64,000 nucleotides of DNA from contig JBBDML010000027.1 of the NCBI GenBank assembly GCA_040878345.1, forward strand, positions 3,410-67,409, written 5' to 3'. Each line of letters begins with the position of its first letter. Within the stretch, counting starts at the first letter, position 1. Of the stretch, positions 49,069-57,954 are shown piece after piece. Under the pieces are notes generated by a model that saw nothing but the letters and a program-made list of their open reading frames with translations, was not told the DNA's origin and did not search any database. A program made the position numbers and the translations under genes. Source of the DNA: ZC4RG35 sp040878345 (GTDB taxonomy: Bacteria > Actinomycetota > Acidimicrobiia > Spongiisociales > ZC4RG35).

Positions 49069-50359
49069 CTCCCCGCGCTCGCGATTCCGGGCCCTGTGCC
49101 TCGGTGGGCCCGGGACTGCCTGCTTTGAAGAGCCGCCGGGCATAGAAGTCGAGGCCGATGCCCCGTGCCATGAATGCAATACCCCAAGCCACTGGGAGCG
49201 TGAAGGCCTGCAACAGCGAAGCCGCCAGACCGGTGGCCACCTTGAGGATGCTCGCCACCATCTCGGTTCTCGCCAGTTCGCGCTGACGTCGGGCCCCCAG
49301 CAGCTCGTACCACCATGGGAGTGCGAAGTTGAAGATGATGGCGCCGGCGATTGTCACCGCAACGAGGCCTTTCACTGCGTATGCGTTGGGAAGAATGCTC
49401 GGAAGCGGGTTGAGTGTCCAGTCCAACCCGACGAGCGGCAGGTAGAGAAGCCCGCCAAGGCAGCTGAAGAGCCATAGGACCCGGCGAGGGGAGCGCGCCG
49501 CCTGTGGGTCGGGCCCCATTCCTGCCTGCACCGACCGGGGGCCGAGCACCGCGGCTAACCCCACGCCCAGGACGATGACCGGGCGGGCCACGACCCGAGC
49601 CGCCTCCGCGTATCCAAGGACATCCGGGCCGAGGGCCGCCTTGGCGATGAGGACCAGGACGAAATCACTCCCGAAAGCCGCCAGGTTGGCCAGCAGCAGC
49701 CAGCGTCCCACCCGAGATAGCTCCACCCACTCGGGACGCTCGATCCCTCCTTGATAGGTCCGCATCAGAGGTGTCGTCAGCAACAAGGCCACTATGCCTG
49801 AGAGGGCGTAGCCCGCGGCGATGGCCCCGAACGGGATCCAGGCGGGGTGGACCCGACCATCCAGCACCAGGATGAGGACGATCGTGGCCACCATTTGGGC
49901 GGCGGCGGTGACGGCGGCGCGCCACGACGCGTGGGCGATGTGGAACATCTTCCGCCAGTGATCGAGCATCGGGGCGATGATGGTGACGGCCGCTCCTGTG
50001 ACGGTCAGGGCGAGCGCCGCTTGCTGACCGATGTCGCCGTGGATGACGAGACTCGAGGCAAGGACCCCGACAGCCCCAAGAAGTGATAGCAGGAAGCCGC
50101 GTTGCATGCTGGAGCTGAGGATGTGGATCCGGCGCTGCCCGGCGTGGCCGACCGCCACCACTTCCGAAGGGGTGTAGACCATTTCGCTGGGGAGGGTCCG
50201 CGCCAGGTTCCATGCCGTGAACACCACGACGTAGGCTCCGAGAGTGGTGGCGTCGAAGACGCGGACTGCATAGAGCCCGGCGACGAAGGTGGCCACCGAC
50301 GAGAAGGCGGAGTCTATTTGTCCTGCCGAGAGGCTCCTGAGAGTCGGCCGCACCACCAC
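49061..50359 (-). CDS. Polysaccharide flippase (Wzx/MATE-like)
   Basis: 432 residues, about 12 hydrophobic segments in the pattern of the MOP superfamily (FSSVATFVAGLYAVRVFDATTLGAYVVVFTAWNLA at the start). AARVVARPVIVLGVGLAAVLGPRSVQAG is a typical conserved middle loop. It would flip lipid-linked repeat units across the membrane for polymerisation by the Wzy-like protein at 55651. The C-terminal 30 residues are polar. Divergent from the Wzc-like gene. Confidence 0.85.
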   Translation of the reverse strand: MVVRPTLRSLSAGQIDSAFSSVATFVAGLYAVRVFDATTLGAYVVVFTAWNLARTLPSEMVYTPSEVVAVGHAGQRRIHILSSSMQRGFLLSLLGAVGVLASSLVIHGDIGQQAALALTVTGAAVTIIAPMLDHWRKMFHIAHASWRAAVTAAAQMVATIVLILVLDGRVHPAWIPFGAIAAGYALSGIVALLLTTPLMRTYQGGIERPEWVELSRVGRWLLLANLAAFGSDFVLVLIAKAALGPDVLGYAEAARVVARPVIVLGVGLAAVLGPRSVQAGMGPDPQAARSPRRVLWLFSCLGGLLYLPLVGLDWTLNPLPSILPNAYAVKGLVAVTIAGAIIFNFALPWWYELLGARRQRELARTEMVASILKVATGLAASLLQAFTLPVAWGIAFMARGIGLDFYARRLFKAGSPGPTEAQGPESRARGDG

Positions 50360-50547
50360 GACACGCTATCGCTGCCGGGGGGGGTTTCTCCACTCAGACC
50401 TGCCGGTCTTCGAGGATCCCATCGTGACTTTGGTTCTGACGAAGGGGTCGGGTTTCTTTGGTGATTCCGGCCGGCGCTGGGTAATCTTCTCATTGGGGTA
50501 GGTCCCATTACTTGGACTGGGCGTGACGGCTGGGTGGGAGACCGAGC

Positions 50548-52314
50548 GTGAACGAATCGTTTGAGCCAACATTGTTCGGCGCCGCTCGGGCGCATCGAGC
50601 CCTTGTGGCGATGTGCGCCCTGGCCGGCGTATTGATGGCGATCTTCCTCGGTCTCGCCATTCTGAACAAGCAGGTGGCCACTTCATCGATCCTCGTCGAG
50701 GATCCGCAGGGGTCAACGGTCTTTGAGCAATCCTCCACACGCGATCCGCAGCGCTACGTAGCGGATCAAGTGGCGATCATCGAATCGGCCGAGGTCGCCC
50801 GTGCCGCTGCCGAGGAGGTGGGGGAGCCGGTCGCCTCACTCTCCCTCAAGGATGTCCTCGGGTTGCGGCGGATCAGCTCCGACCCTGACAGCGGGCTCAT
50901 CGAGGTCTCGGTCCTCGACCGGGACACAGACACGGTCATCGCCCTCAGCAACGCTTTGCTCGTGGCCTATCAGGATGTCAAGGACGACAGGACTGAAACC
51001 GCCTTCGACAGGGCTATCGACGAGCTCGACTCGTCGATAGCAACAGTGGAGGCCGAGGTCTCAGATCTCGACGCCCAGATCCTCGAGAGCTCGACGGGTG
51101 TCGAGGTCGACCAGCAGCTCCAAGAAGCTATCCAGGAGTTGATCGAGTTGGTCAATGACGCCCCCAATCTTGCCCCTGAAGAGCTCGATAGGGCCCTGCA
51201 ACAGCTCCAGATCCTTCAACTCATTCGGTCCGTCCAAGCGCAGGACCCGTTCCTCGCCACCTTGATCGAGCGTCGTACTCAGGCCCTCAATCAGCGTGCC
51301 CAGCTGGTGCTGCGCAGGGATCAGGTGGGTGTCGACGCAGCCCTCGCAACCTCGGGAGTGATCCTCTTCTCTCCGGCCGAGACCGCCGAGCGATCGATGG
51401 GCTTTGGCCGTTTGGCAGCCATCGGTCTCCTTCTCGGTCTCGGGACCGGCGTTGGCTTGGCTTTCAATCGCTCGAAGCGAGCCAAGCGGTTCGAGCATCG
51501 ATTCGAGCCGGAGTCCATCGTCGATGCCCCGCTCCTGGCCGAGGTCCCCAACTTCGTCGATGAGGAGTTGGAGTCCAGTCTTCCAGTCCGCGATGCGCCA
51601 CTCTCCGCGGCGGCCGAGTCCTTCCGATTCGCCGGGGCTGCTCTCTCCGATCGCATCGAGCTCGGTGGGGTCGGGTCGGATCGCGGAGAGTCGGGGAATG
51701 ACTGCCGAATCATCGCCATAACCTCGCCGTTGATAGGCGACGGCAAGACGGTGACGGCCGCCAACGTAGGGGCGGCCCTGGCCACCAAAGGCAAGCGGGT
51801 CCTCTTGATCGACGCAGACTTCGGGGATCAGTCATTGACCGGGCTGATCTCGGATTACAAGGGCTGGCATCCGGGTCTGACGGACATGGCCGAGGTGGGG
51901 GTCGCCTTGACCACGGCGATTCGCTCGGTTCATGTTCGGGATGGTCTGACGGTCGATTTGCTCTCACGGGGGAGCCAGTCCATCGCGGCGCCTGAGTTCT
52001 TCAGACGGGAGGCGGTGTCGACACTGTTCGGTGAGATCCGAGCCTCATATGACTTGATCCTGGTCGACGTCCCGCCAATGCTCCAGGTCGCCTATTCGGG
52101 AAGTGTGGTGCGGTTGTGCGACAGCGTCGTTCTCGTAGTCGCTCACGGTGGCGACCCGACTTCACTCGTGGAAGCCACCAACCGAGTCGGGTTGACCGGC
52201 AAGGAGATCACCGGGTACGTCTACAACAAGGCGCCGCTGCGCGAGGAGATGCTCATCCGGAGAGGCTCGATGAGAGACCCGCTCGGGCTCGGCCTGCGTC
52301 CGGACATCAGCTAG
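50548..52314 (+). CDS. Wzz/Wzc-like chain-length determinant with P-loop kinase domain
   Basis: 588 residues. Membrane segment 1 is near residues 20-38 (ALVAMCALAGVLMAIFLGLA), then a periplasmic-type coiled region 110-260, and segment 2 near 287-306. The cytoplasmic ATPase domain has Walker A SPLIGDGKTVTAANV (about 390-404), Walker A' VLLIDADFG and Walker B LILVDVPPM. This is the BY-kinase / co-polymerase layout. The usual C-terminal tyrosine cluster is absent: the tail has no tyrosine in its last ~25 residues. GTG 50548 is the start. The TAG stop is in the CTAG target of the short MITE copy. Confidence 0.88.
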   Translation: MNESFEPTLFGAARAHRALVAMCALAGVLMAIFLGLAILNKQVATSSILVEDPQGSTVFEQSSTRDPQRYVADQVAIIESAEVARAAAEEVGEPVASLSLKDVLGLRRISSDPDSGLIEVSVLDRDTDTVIALSNALLVAYQDVKDDRTETAFDRAIDELDSSIATVEAEVSDLDAQILESSTGVEVDQQLQEAIQELIELVNDAPNLAPEELDRALQQLQILQLIRSVQAQDPFLATLIERRTQALNQRAQLVLRRDQVGVDAALATSGVILFSPAETAERSMGFGRLAAIGLLLGLGTGVGLAFNRSKRAKRFEHRFEPESIVDAPLLAEVPNFVDEELESSLPVRDAPLSAAAESFRFAGAALSDRIELGGVGSDRGESGNDCRIIAITSPLIGDGKTVTAANVGAALATKGKRVLLIDADFGDQSLTGLISDYKGWHPGLTDMAEVGVALTTAIRSVHVRDGLTVDLLSRGSQSIAAPEFFRREAVSTLFGEIRASYDLILVDVPPMLQVAYSGSVVRLCDSVVLVVAHGGDPTSLVEATNRVGLTGKEITGYVYNKAPLREEMLIRRGSMRDPLGLGLRPDIS

Positions 52315-52362
52315 TGGTCTGTCGCTCAATTGATGCGTAGCTATTTGGGCGACAGACCGCTA
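52312..52362 (+). mobile_element. MITE-like element at CTAG, short copy
   Basis: A 47-bp element (52314-52360) between TA duplications (52312-52313, 52361-52362). It equals the two ends of the long copy at 47969-48127, joined with only CG between them: GTGGTCTGTCGCTCAATTGATG then TAGCTATTTGGGCGACAGACCGC. Opposite orientation to the long copy. TGGTCTGTCGC and GCGACAGACCG can form a hairpin, which may terminate transcription in both directions. Adds five codons to the end of the minus-strand gene. Confidence 0.85.
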
Positions 52363-53153
52363 GGGGGCCGGAACCTCCCCACGAGTCTCGATGCGGTGGT
52401 CCGAATCCATCGCCCGATGAGGAGCGCCAGGAATGCGGGGTTGTTGTATGCGTACCGTCTCCACAGACGCCGCGGCTCCATCCCCAACCTGTAGAGCCAC
52501 TCGAGCCCCCGTTGCCGCATCCATTCGGGGGCCATGGGCGTTGTCCCGGCCACCCAGTCGAAGGCGGCCCCCACACCCACCAGGGTGATGCCTGGCAGAT
52601 GATCGCGCACTCTCGCCATCCACAGCTCCTGTTTCGGCATGCCCAGACCGACCCAGACGATGTCGGGGCTCGCCGCCCGGATACGGCCGGCGTGCTCGGC
52701 TAGCTCCGAGTCGGTGATCGTCTGGAAGGGGGGCGATTGGGCGCCGGCGACCTGGACACCCTGATAGTCGCGCTCGATCGAGGAGACCAGGCGACGGAGG
52801 ACTGGCTCGGTGCTGCCGTAGAAATAATGGCGTGCCCCTTCCGTCCTTCCTTTGGCGAGAGCCCCTCTCATGACGTCGATACCCGTGACCCTCACCGCCG
52901 ATTCGATCCCGCTCGCCCTCAATGCCCAAATCAGCGGGACCCCGTCGGCGGTGGCGATGTCGGCCTCCCGAACCGCGTTGGCCAGCTCCGGTCTTCGACG
53001 CGAGGTCATGATCGAGTGGACATTGGCGATCACCACCATCAGGCCGTCCAATTCCGGGTCGAGGAGACGATCGACGACTTCGTCGACCGTGGTGAGAGAG
53101 ATGTCAGTCCCGAAGACGTCGTGTCGCCCTGGCAAGGGTCTCACCGCGCCCAC
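52341..53153 (-). CDS. WecG/TagA/CpsF-family glycosyltransferase
   Basis: 270 residues. FGTDISLTTVDEVVDRLL, VIANVHSIMTSRRRPELANA, ADIATADGVPLIWALRASG with the catalytic Asp region, ARHYFYGSTEPVLRRLVSSI, DIVWVGLGMPKQELWMARVR and GVGAAFDWVAGTTPMAPEWM. These enzymes add ManNAc or ManNAcA-type sugars to a lipid-linked acceptor. That fits the WecB/WbpI-like epimerase at 26778. The last residues GLSPK and the stop come from the MITE-like insertion. Without it the frame would end six codons earlier at a TGA. Confidence 0.92.
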   Translation of the reverse strand: MGAVRPLPGRHDVFGTDISLTTVDEVVDRLLDPELDGLMVVIANVHSIMTSRRRPELANAVREADIATADGVPLIWALRASGIESAVRVTGIDVMRGALAKGRTEGARHYFYGSTEPVLRRLVSSIERDYQGVQVAGAQSPPFQTITDSELAEHAGRIRAASPDIVWVGLGMPKQELWMARVRDHLPGITLVGVGAAFDWVAGTTPMAPEWMRQRGLEWLYRLGMEPRRLWRRYAYNNPAFLALLIGRWIRTTASRLVGRFRPPSGLSPK

Positions 53154-53284
53154 CGGCCTCCCGGTTGGCTCGGTCGGCCAATGCTGTAGGGTTCCGCCCT
53201 CAGACCCCGACTCTGACCACCGACAGCAGCGGGCAGTTCCAATCGGTGGCGGGCTCGTTTCAGATCATGCAAGAAAAAGCCCTC

Positions 53285-54550
53285 ATGTCCGCGACTCTCG
53301 TGTCGATACACCAGAGAGACCCCCACTGCCCGGTCAATCTAACAGTGTCGAATCCTTCCCCCACCGTTCGTGTGCTCATGGGAGTCAGCGCTCTGTTGCT
53401 GGTTCTGATGACAGTCTCGCTTCACAGCCTGGTCGAAGTGATCGAGCCCACAGACGACCAGATCGCCTTCCTCGACGAGATCGTGATCGAGGAGCCTCAA
53501 TTGCTCGTCAGCTCCGAGCCAGCCAGTCTTCTGGAGATGGTCTCGGGCGGGTCTACCGGCGTGGACCCCGCCCCACCTCCCGAGCCTCAGCAGGCCCCGA
53601 CTCTCTTGGCCGTTGCTTACGAGGATCCTTCCCCGTCGACCTACGCCACCTCCTCTACCGAGCCTGCGTCCGATACCGATTCGTCATCGACCGCTGACAC
53701 CACCCAACCCAAGCCATCGTCGAGCACGAAGCCACCGGCTACGACTCAACCACCCAGCCCACCACCCCCTGGCACGGCCAGTGGCCCGGTGAGCATCTCC
53801 GGCGAGTCGAACGTGGTCATCGAGAACCTCTCGATATCAAACCCTGGGGGCGCATGCATCCGAGTTGTTGGCTCGTCAAACGTGACCATCCGCAACTCGA
53901 CGATCGGCCCGTGTGGCGACTGGGCCGTCTTCGTCGACACCTCCTCTGGTGTGACCGTCCAGAACAACACCATCCGGACCGGCAGCAGCAAAGGCGGGGT
54001 CTATGGCCACTCGTCCAACGGCATCTCGGTCTTGGGCAACAAGATCTCCAACTCTGGCCGCAATCCCATCCAGTTCGACAAGGTGACCGGTTCGGGCAAC
54101 AGGATCGAGGGGAACTCGGTCTCTGCCAGCCCATCCGAGGACATGATCAGCATCTACAAGTCAGGTGGGACCTCGGGCAGCTGGCTCAAGGTCACCGGGA
54201 ACACTCTGAAGGACAACACCGGGCAGAGTCAGTCCGGCTCGGGAATCATGCTCGGGGACGCAGGCGGGCAGTACATCCTGGTGCAGGGCAACAAGCTCAC
54301 CAACCCGGGCCAGGCGGGGATTGGGGTAGCCGGCGGTTCGAACATACGAGTTTTGAACAACACGGTGTCATCGGCCCAGTTCTCCTGGTCGAACGTCGGC
54401 ATATACGTTTGGAACCAGGCGGGCAGCTGCGGCAGTATCGAGGTCAGGGGCAATCAGGTCGACTGGCTCAATAAGAACGGCCAGTCGAACCCCGCCTGGG
54501 ACGGCGGGGGATGCGGGAGTGTCGCCGGGTGGGGCGAGAACAGCTGGTAG
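53285..54550 (+). CDS. Membrane-anchored right-handed beta-helix protein
   Basis: 421 residues from ATG 53285. One hydrophobic segment near residues 29-50 (VRVLMGVSALLLVLMTVSLHSL) is a probable membrane anchor. Residues about 90-165 are a Ser/Thr/Pro-rich linker ending in PPPPGTASG. Residues 168-421 are parallel beta-helix repeats (NVVIENLSISNPGG, NVTIRNSTIGPCG, GVTVQNNTIRTGS, ISVLGNKISNSGRNPIQFDKV). A paralogue follows at 54635. Could be a polysaccharide lyase, epimerase or adhesive repeat protein. No active site could be assigned. The start is uncertain (53267 and 53345 are alternatives). Confidence 0.78.
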   Translation: MSATLVSIHQRDPHCPVNLTVSNPSPTVRVLMGVSALLLVLMTVSLHSLVEVIEPTDDQIAFLDEIVIEEPQLLVSSEPASLLEMVSGGSTGVDPAPPPEPQQAPTLLAVAYEDPSPSTYATSSTEPASDTDSSSTADTTQPKPSSSTKPPATTQPPSPPPPGTASGPVSISGESNVVIENLSISNPGGACIRVVGSSNVTIRNSTIGPCGDWAVFVDTSSGVTVQNNTIRTGSSKGGVYGHSSNGISVLGNKISNSGRNPIQFDKVTGSGNRIEGNSVSASPSEDMISIYKSGGTSGSWLKVTGNTLKDNTGQSQSGSGIMLGDAGGQYILVQGNKLTNPGQAGIGVAGGSNIRVLNNTVSSAQFSWSNVGIYVWNQAGSCGSIEVRGNQVDWLNKNGQSNPAWDGGGCGSVAGWGENSW

Positions 54551-54579
54551 ACGCCCCTGCCCCGACCGGAGCAGCCGGC

Positions 54580-54604
54580 GCACCTCGGGTAAGCCCCGAG
54601 GTGC
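54580..54604 (+). terminator. Hairpin between the two beta-helix genes
   Basis: GCACCTCGGG (54580-54589), loop TAAGC, CCCGAGGTGC (54595-54604), ten perfect pairs, then ATTCCTG. No long U-tract follows. May be a terminator or a processing site between the paralogues. Confidence 0.6.
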
Positions 54605-54634
54605 ATTCCTGACCACCATCAGTAGCCTGACCGC

Positions 54635-55654
54635 ATGGGGCGCGGTGTGGGTATCCATGGACTGAGGAGGATGGGTCTGGCCACATTGCTGGTGGCCCTG
54701 CTCCCGGCCTGTTACTCAGGGTCCTCCGACTTCATCGATGAGCGCGGACGACAGGACACCACCATCCCCACCTTTAGGCCGGGAACCCTCCCACCGGGGC
54801 CTGCCCAGGGCGAGCCACTCGTCGGCCAGATGGTGATCACTCGGGAGTCGGGCCAAGTTATCGACGGCCTGGTCTTGACCAACCCCAACGGGGACTGCAT
54901 CAAGGTGGACCGCTCCACGGACGTGACGATCCGCAACTCGGTGATCGGCCCGTGCGGAGGCAAGGCTATCGAGGTCCGTCGCTCGACCGGGGTTCGGATC
55001 GAGAGCTCGGAGCTACTCGATTCCGAGGCCGGCGTCTATGCCCTGAACAGCAGCTCGATCGTGGTCAGCGGCAATACGATCAGCAACGCCGGTCGGAACC
55101 CGGTCCAGTTCGACAAGGTGACCGGGCCCGGCAATGTGGTGTCCGACAACGAGATCCGCAATCAGGAAGGGTCCTCCGAAACCGAGGACTCGATAAACAT
55201 CTACGAGTCCAGCGGCACCGAGTCGAGCCCGTTGGTCGTGGAGAGGAACCTCATCTCCCATGGTGGGTCGAGCCGCTCGGGATCAGGGATCCTCGTTGGC
55301 GACAACGGCGGGTCGCACATGGTGGTTAGAGGAAACACCTTGATAAACCCGGGTCAGGTCGGAATCGGCGTGGCAGGTGGCCAGAACATCAGGGTCGTCG
55401 ACAATCTGGTGTTCTCTGAGCAGTTTCCTTGGTCGAACGTCGGGATCTACGTGTGGGATCAATACGACACCGACTGCCAGGGGATCGAGGTCCGCGGGAA
55501 TGTTGTCGAGTGGTACAACAGCGCCGGGGGGGTAAATCCTTTCTACGACGCCGGGAACTGCGGCGAGGTCGCCGGCTGGCACTTGAACGACTCATCCGAT
55601 GACCTGGGAGAATTGTTGGGCCAGGGTCAGGGTGCCGGGGGTGGGGATCAATGA
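54635..55654 (+). CDS. Beta-helix lipoprotein, paralogue of preceding gene
   Basis: 339 residues. The N terminus RRMGLATLLVALLPACYSGSS has a lipobox-like LPAC with Cys26, so export and lipid anchoring are likely. Residues 70-320 are parallel beta-helix repeats close to those of the upstream gene: DVTIRNSVIGPCGGKAIEV, SNAGRNPVQFDKVTGPGN, GSGILVGDNGGSHMVVRGN, NPGQVGIGVAGGQNIRVVDN, WSNVGIYVWDQ. The two proteins share the C-terminal scaffold but differ in anchoring. Overlaps the Wzy-like gene by 4 bases, which ties it to polysaccharide export. Confidence 0.82.
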   Translation: MGRGVGIHGLRRMGLATLLVALLPACYSGSSDFIDERGRQDTTIPTFRPGTLPPGPAQGEPLVGQMVITRESGQVIDGLVLTNPNGDCIKVDRSTDVTIRNSVIGPCGGKAIEVRRSTGVRIESSELLDSEAGVYALNSSSIVVSGNTISNAGRNPVQFDKVTGPGNVVSDNEIRNQEGSSETEDSINIYESSGTESSPLVVERNLISHGGSSRSGSGILVGDNGGSHMVVRGNTLINPGQVGIGVAGGQNIRVVDNLVFSEQFPWSNVGIYVWDQYDTDCQGIEVRGNVVEWYNSAGGVNPFYDAGNCGEVAGWHLNDSSDDLGELLGQGQGAGGGDQ

Positions 55655-57078
55655 CCTACGTCGGGAAGCGTCGGCCGGTGCGTCAGTGGGATTCGGTCCA
55701 ACTCGAATCCAGGTCACGTCCCTTCGATCTTCTCTTTCCTCTCCTTCTGGCTGGTTACCTGTTCTTCGACAAGGCCTTCGCCTGGCTTCACATTCCAGGC
55801 ACGCCGGCATTCGTTGGAGAGATCGTCCTCGTCTTTGGTCTCGGAGGGGCCATCCGGATGATGACCTGGTCTCCGGCCTGGCAATCCTCCAGCACGCCTT
55901 TCGCCATGGCGCTCTACGCCGGCTGGGGGCTGATCAGACTGCTCCCAGGGATCTTCGACGACCCCATTTTCGCCTTGAGAGACGCCTCGATCTTCCTCTA
56001 CGTGCTCGTCTCACTCGCGGTGCTCGCAGTACTCGTCGAGCGACCCCACATGCTTCCCCGTTGGCTGAGGAGTTATCGGGCGATCATGCCGCTGGTCGTC
56101 ATCTGGATGCCCATCGGCCTGGTGGTGAGGAGCCTGGAGTGGGGCACGGTCCCCGACAGCAACGTCCCCTTGACCTCGGTGGCTGCCGGTGGGTACTCCC
56201 AGGTCCATTTGCTCATGATCATCTCATTCATCTGGCTGGTATGGACCCCGGAGACGGCGGAACAGGTGCGGTGGCGCAATCTGGTCAGTGGTGGCGCCCT
56301 GGTTGGGATCTTGGTTCTGGCCACGGCCAATCGCGGTGGCTTCGTGGCTGCGGCTGTGGGGTCGGGGGTGTTCCTGGCACTCCTCCCAGGCAGGACCCGC
56401 TTGATAGTCACCTTCTCGCGAGTCCTCCTGGTGGTGGCAGTCGCCACGGTCATCATCGACCCCAGGATCGACTTGGGTCGCCGGGAGATCTCGGTCGAGC
56501 AGTTGACCGAAAATGTGAGCACCCTGGTCGGGCAGCAGGCCTCGAGCGAGCTCAGCGGCAACATCACTTGGCGCATCCGTCACTGGGAGAACATCTGGAG
56601 GGGGGTCAACCTGGACGTGCCATTGGCCGGGCACGGCTTCGGCCCCAACATCGCCGAGATCTATGACATCCCGCAGACCGAGATCGGTCTGCGGAATGCC
56701 CACAACTCCCAGCTGACCGTGTTTGCGCGGATGGGGTGGATAGGTCTGGTGTTGTGGAACTTCATGTGGGTGATCTGGTTCTACGAGGTCAACGCAACCC
56801 GGCGGAGACTGCGAAGCGTGGGCCTGGACCGCTTGTCGGGCCTGGGTGCCTGGGCCATGGTCGGAGCCGTCGGCTCCCAGGTCGAAGCCTTCTTCAACCC
56901 GACCATCGAGGCGCCGCCGGGCTCGTTCTGGCTCTGGAGCATCTTTGGGCTCGGGCTGTTCCTCATCATCGCCAGCCGGAGTCGAAGACCGGTTTCGCCA
57001 ACTCGTAGGGGAGGGGCCTCATCTCGGGACACTCGATTCGACATCGAGGGGATCGAAGCCTCGCTGGCCGAGATCTAG
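55651..57078 (+). CDS. O-antigen ligase/polymerase family protein (Wzy-like)
   Basis: 475 residues with 10-12 hydrophobic segments. The large loop before the last helices has HGFGPNIAEIY...LRNAHNSQLTVFARMGWIGLVLW, with the HN motif typical of the Wzy_C / WaaL family. LATANRGGFVAAAVGSGVFLALLPGRTRL is also typical. Polymerises or ligates lipid-linked repeat units outside the membrane. The N-terminal 20 residues are basic. A plus-strand frame at 55599-56666 is a shadow. Confidence 0.88.
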   Translation: MTYVGKRRPVRQWDSVQLESRSRPFDLLFPLLLAGYLFFDKAFAWLHIPGTPAFVGEIVLVFGLGGAIRMMTWSPAWQSSSTPFAMALYAGWGLIRLLPGIFDDPIFALRDASIFLYVLVSLAVLAVLVERPHMLPRWLRSYRAIMPLVVIWMPIGLVVRSLEWGTVPDSNVPLTSVAAGGYSQVHLLMIISFIWLVWTPETAEQVRWRNLVSGGALVGILVLATANRGGFVAAAVGSGVFLALLPGRTRLIVTFSRVLLVVAVATVIIDPRIDLGRREISVEQLTENVSTLVGQQASSELSGNITWRIRHWENIWRGVNLDVPLAGHGFGPNIAEIYDIPQTEIGLRNAHNSQLTVFARMGWIGLVLWNFMWVIWFYEVNATRRRLRSVGLDRLSGLGAWAMVGAVGSQVEAFFNPTIEAPPGSFWLWSIFGLGLFLIIASRSRRPVSPTRRGGASSRDTRFDIEGIEASLAEI

Positions 57079-57091
57079 ATCGCCGGGAGGG

Positions 57092-57937
57092 TCAATACAA
57101 CCCCGATTCGCGGGCCAGCATCTCGAGACGCTCGACCACGACCTCGGCTCCGAGTGAGGGGAGGGAGAAGATGGCTCGGTCGACGCCGGCCTTCCTCAGG
57201 GTGTCGAGACTCTCGAGTTTGGCTCCCGATGCGGTGATCTCGAACCCGTCGGGGTCTCGACCGGCATCGGCCACCGCGTGCCGAACCGTCTCGATGTGAC
57301 CGGCGATGTCGTGCCGGGTGGCGAGTGGCATCCACCCGTCGCAGAGCTCGACCAGGTCGGCCATCGTCCTGGGGCCGGCGGCCGCCCCCAACGTGATGGG
57401 AGGATGGGGTTTCTGCACCGGCTTTGGCCAGGCCCACGACGGCTCGAGGGAGAGCATCTCGCCCTCGAATCGGGCTTCGTCCTCGGTCCAGAGCGCCTTC
57501 ATCATCAGCACTTTCTCCCGAAGCAAGGTCCTTCGGTCCTCATAGGCGGTCCCGTGTTGCGCCATCTCCTCCTTGTTCCACCCATACCCGATCCCGACCA
57601 GCACCCGCCCCCCTGAGAGGAAGTCGACGGATGCGATCTCCTTGGCAGTCCAGATCGGGTCGCGCTGCGCCAGCAGAGTGATCCCACTGCCCAACCGGAG
57701 GCTGGTGGTCGCCGCCGCGGCGAAGGCCATGGCAACGAACTGGTGGTGACTCCGCCAGTAGTACTCGGGGAGTGGTGGCGCACCCTGTTGACCACCCCAG
57801 GGGGTGACTCGGGAGACCGGGATGTGGGAGTGCTCGGGGAACCACAGCGACTCGAAGCCGCGGGCCTCGACTTCGCGGGCAAGATCGTCTGGGCGAATTG
57901 ATGTGTCAGTGGGAAAGATGGACACTCCGAGCTTCAT
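57092..57937 (-). CDS. LLM-class F420-dependent oxidoreductase
   Basis: 281 residues from ATG 57937. Luciferase-like TIM barrel: KLGVSIFPTDTSIRPDDLAREVEARGFESLWFPEHSHIP, LRLGSGITLLAQRDPIWTAKEIASVD, SGGRVLVGIGYGWNKEEM, and GAKLESLDTLRKAGVDRAIFSLP. The subgroup is the TIGR03619-type probable F420-dependent enzymes widespread in Actinobacteria. The substrate is unknown. Head-to-head with the next gene, with starts 17 bases apart. Converges with the Wzy-like gene. Confidence 0.9.
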   Translation of the reverse strand: MKLGVSIFPTDTSIRPDDLAREVEARGFESLWFPEHSHIPVSRVTPWGGQQGAPPLPEYYWRSHHQFVAMAFAAAATTSLRLGSGITLLAQRDPIWTAKEIASVDFLSGGRVLVGIGYGWNKEEMAQHGTAYEDRRTLLREKVLMMKALWTEDEARFEGEMLSLEPSWAWPKPVQKPHPPITLGAAAGPRTMADLVELCDGWMPLATRHDIAGHIETVRHAVADAGRDPDGFEITASGAKLESLDTLRKAGVDRAIFSLPSLGAEVVVERLEMLARESGLY

Positions 57938-57954
57938 ATGGCCCACGGTATCCG

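Noticed and set aside
55599..56666. 355-codon plus-strand frame overlapping the Wzy-like gene
   Set aside because: Its protein is rich in Arg/Gly/Pro with no recognisable domain. The 55651-57078 frame encodes a clear multi-helix O-antigen polymerase-type protein.
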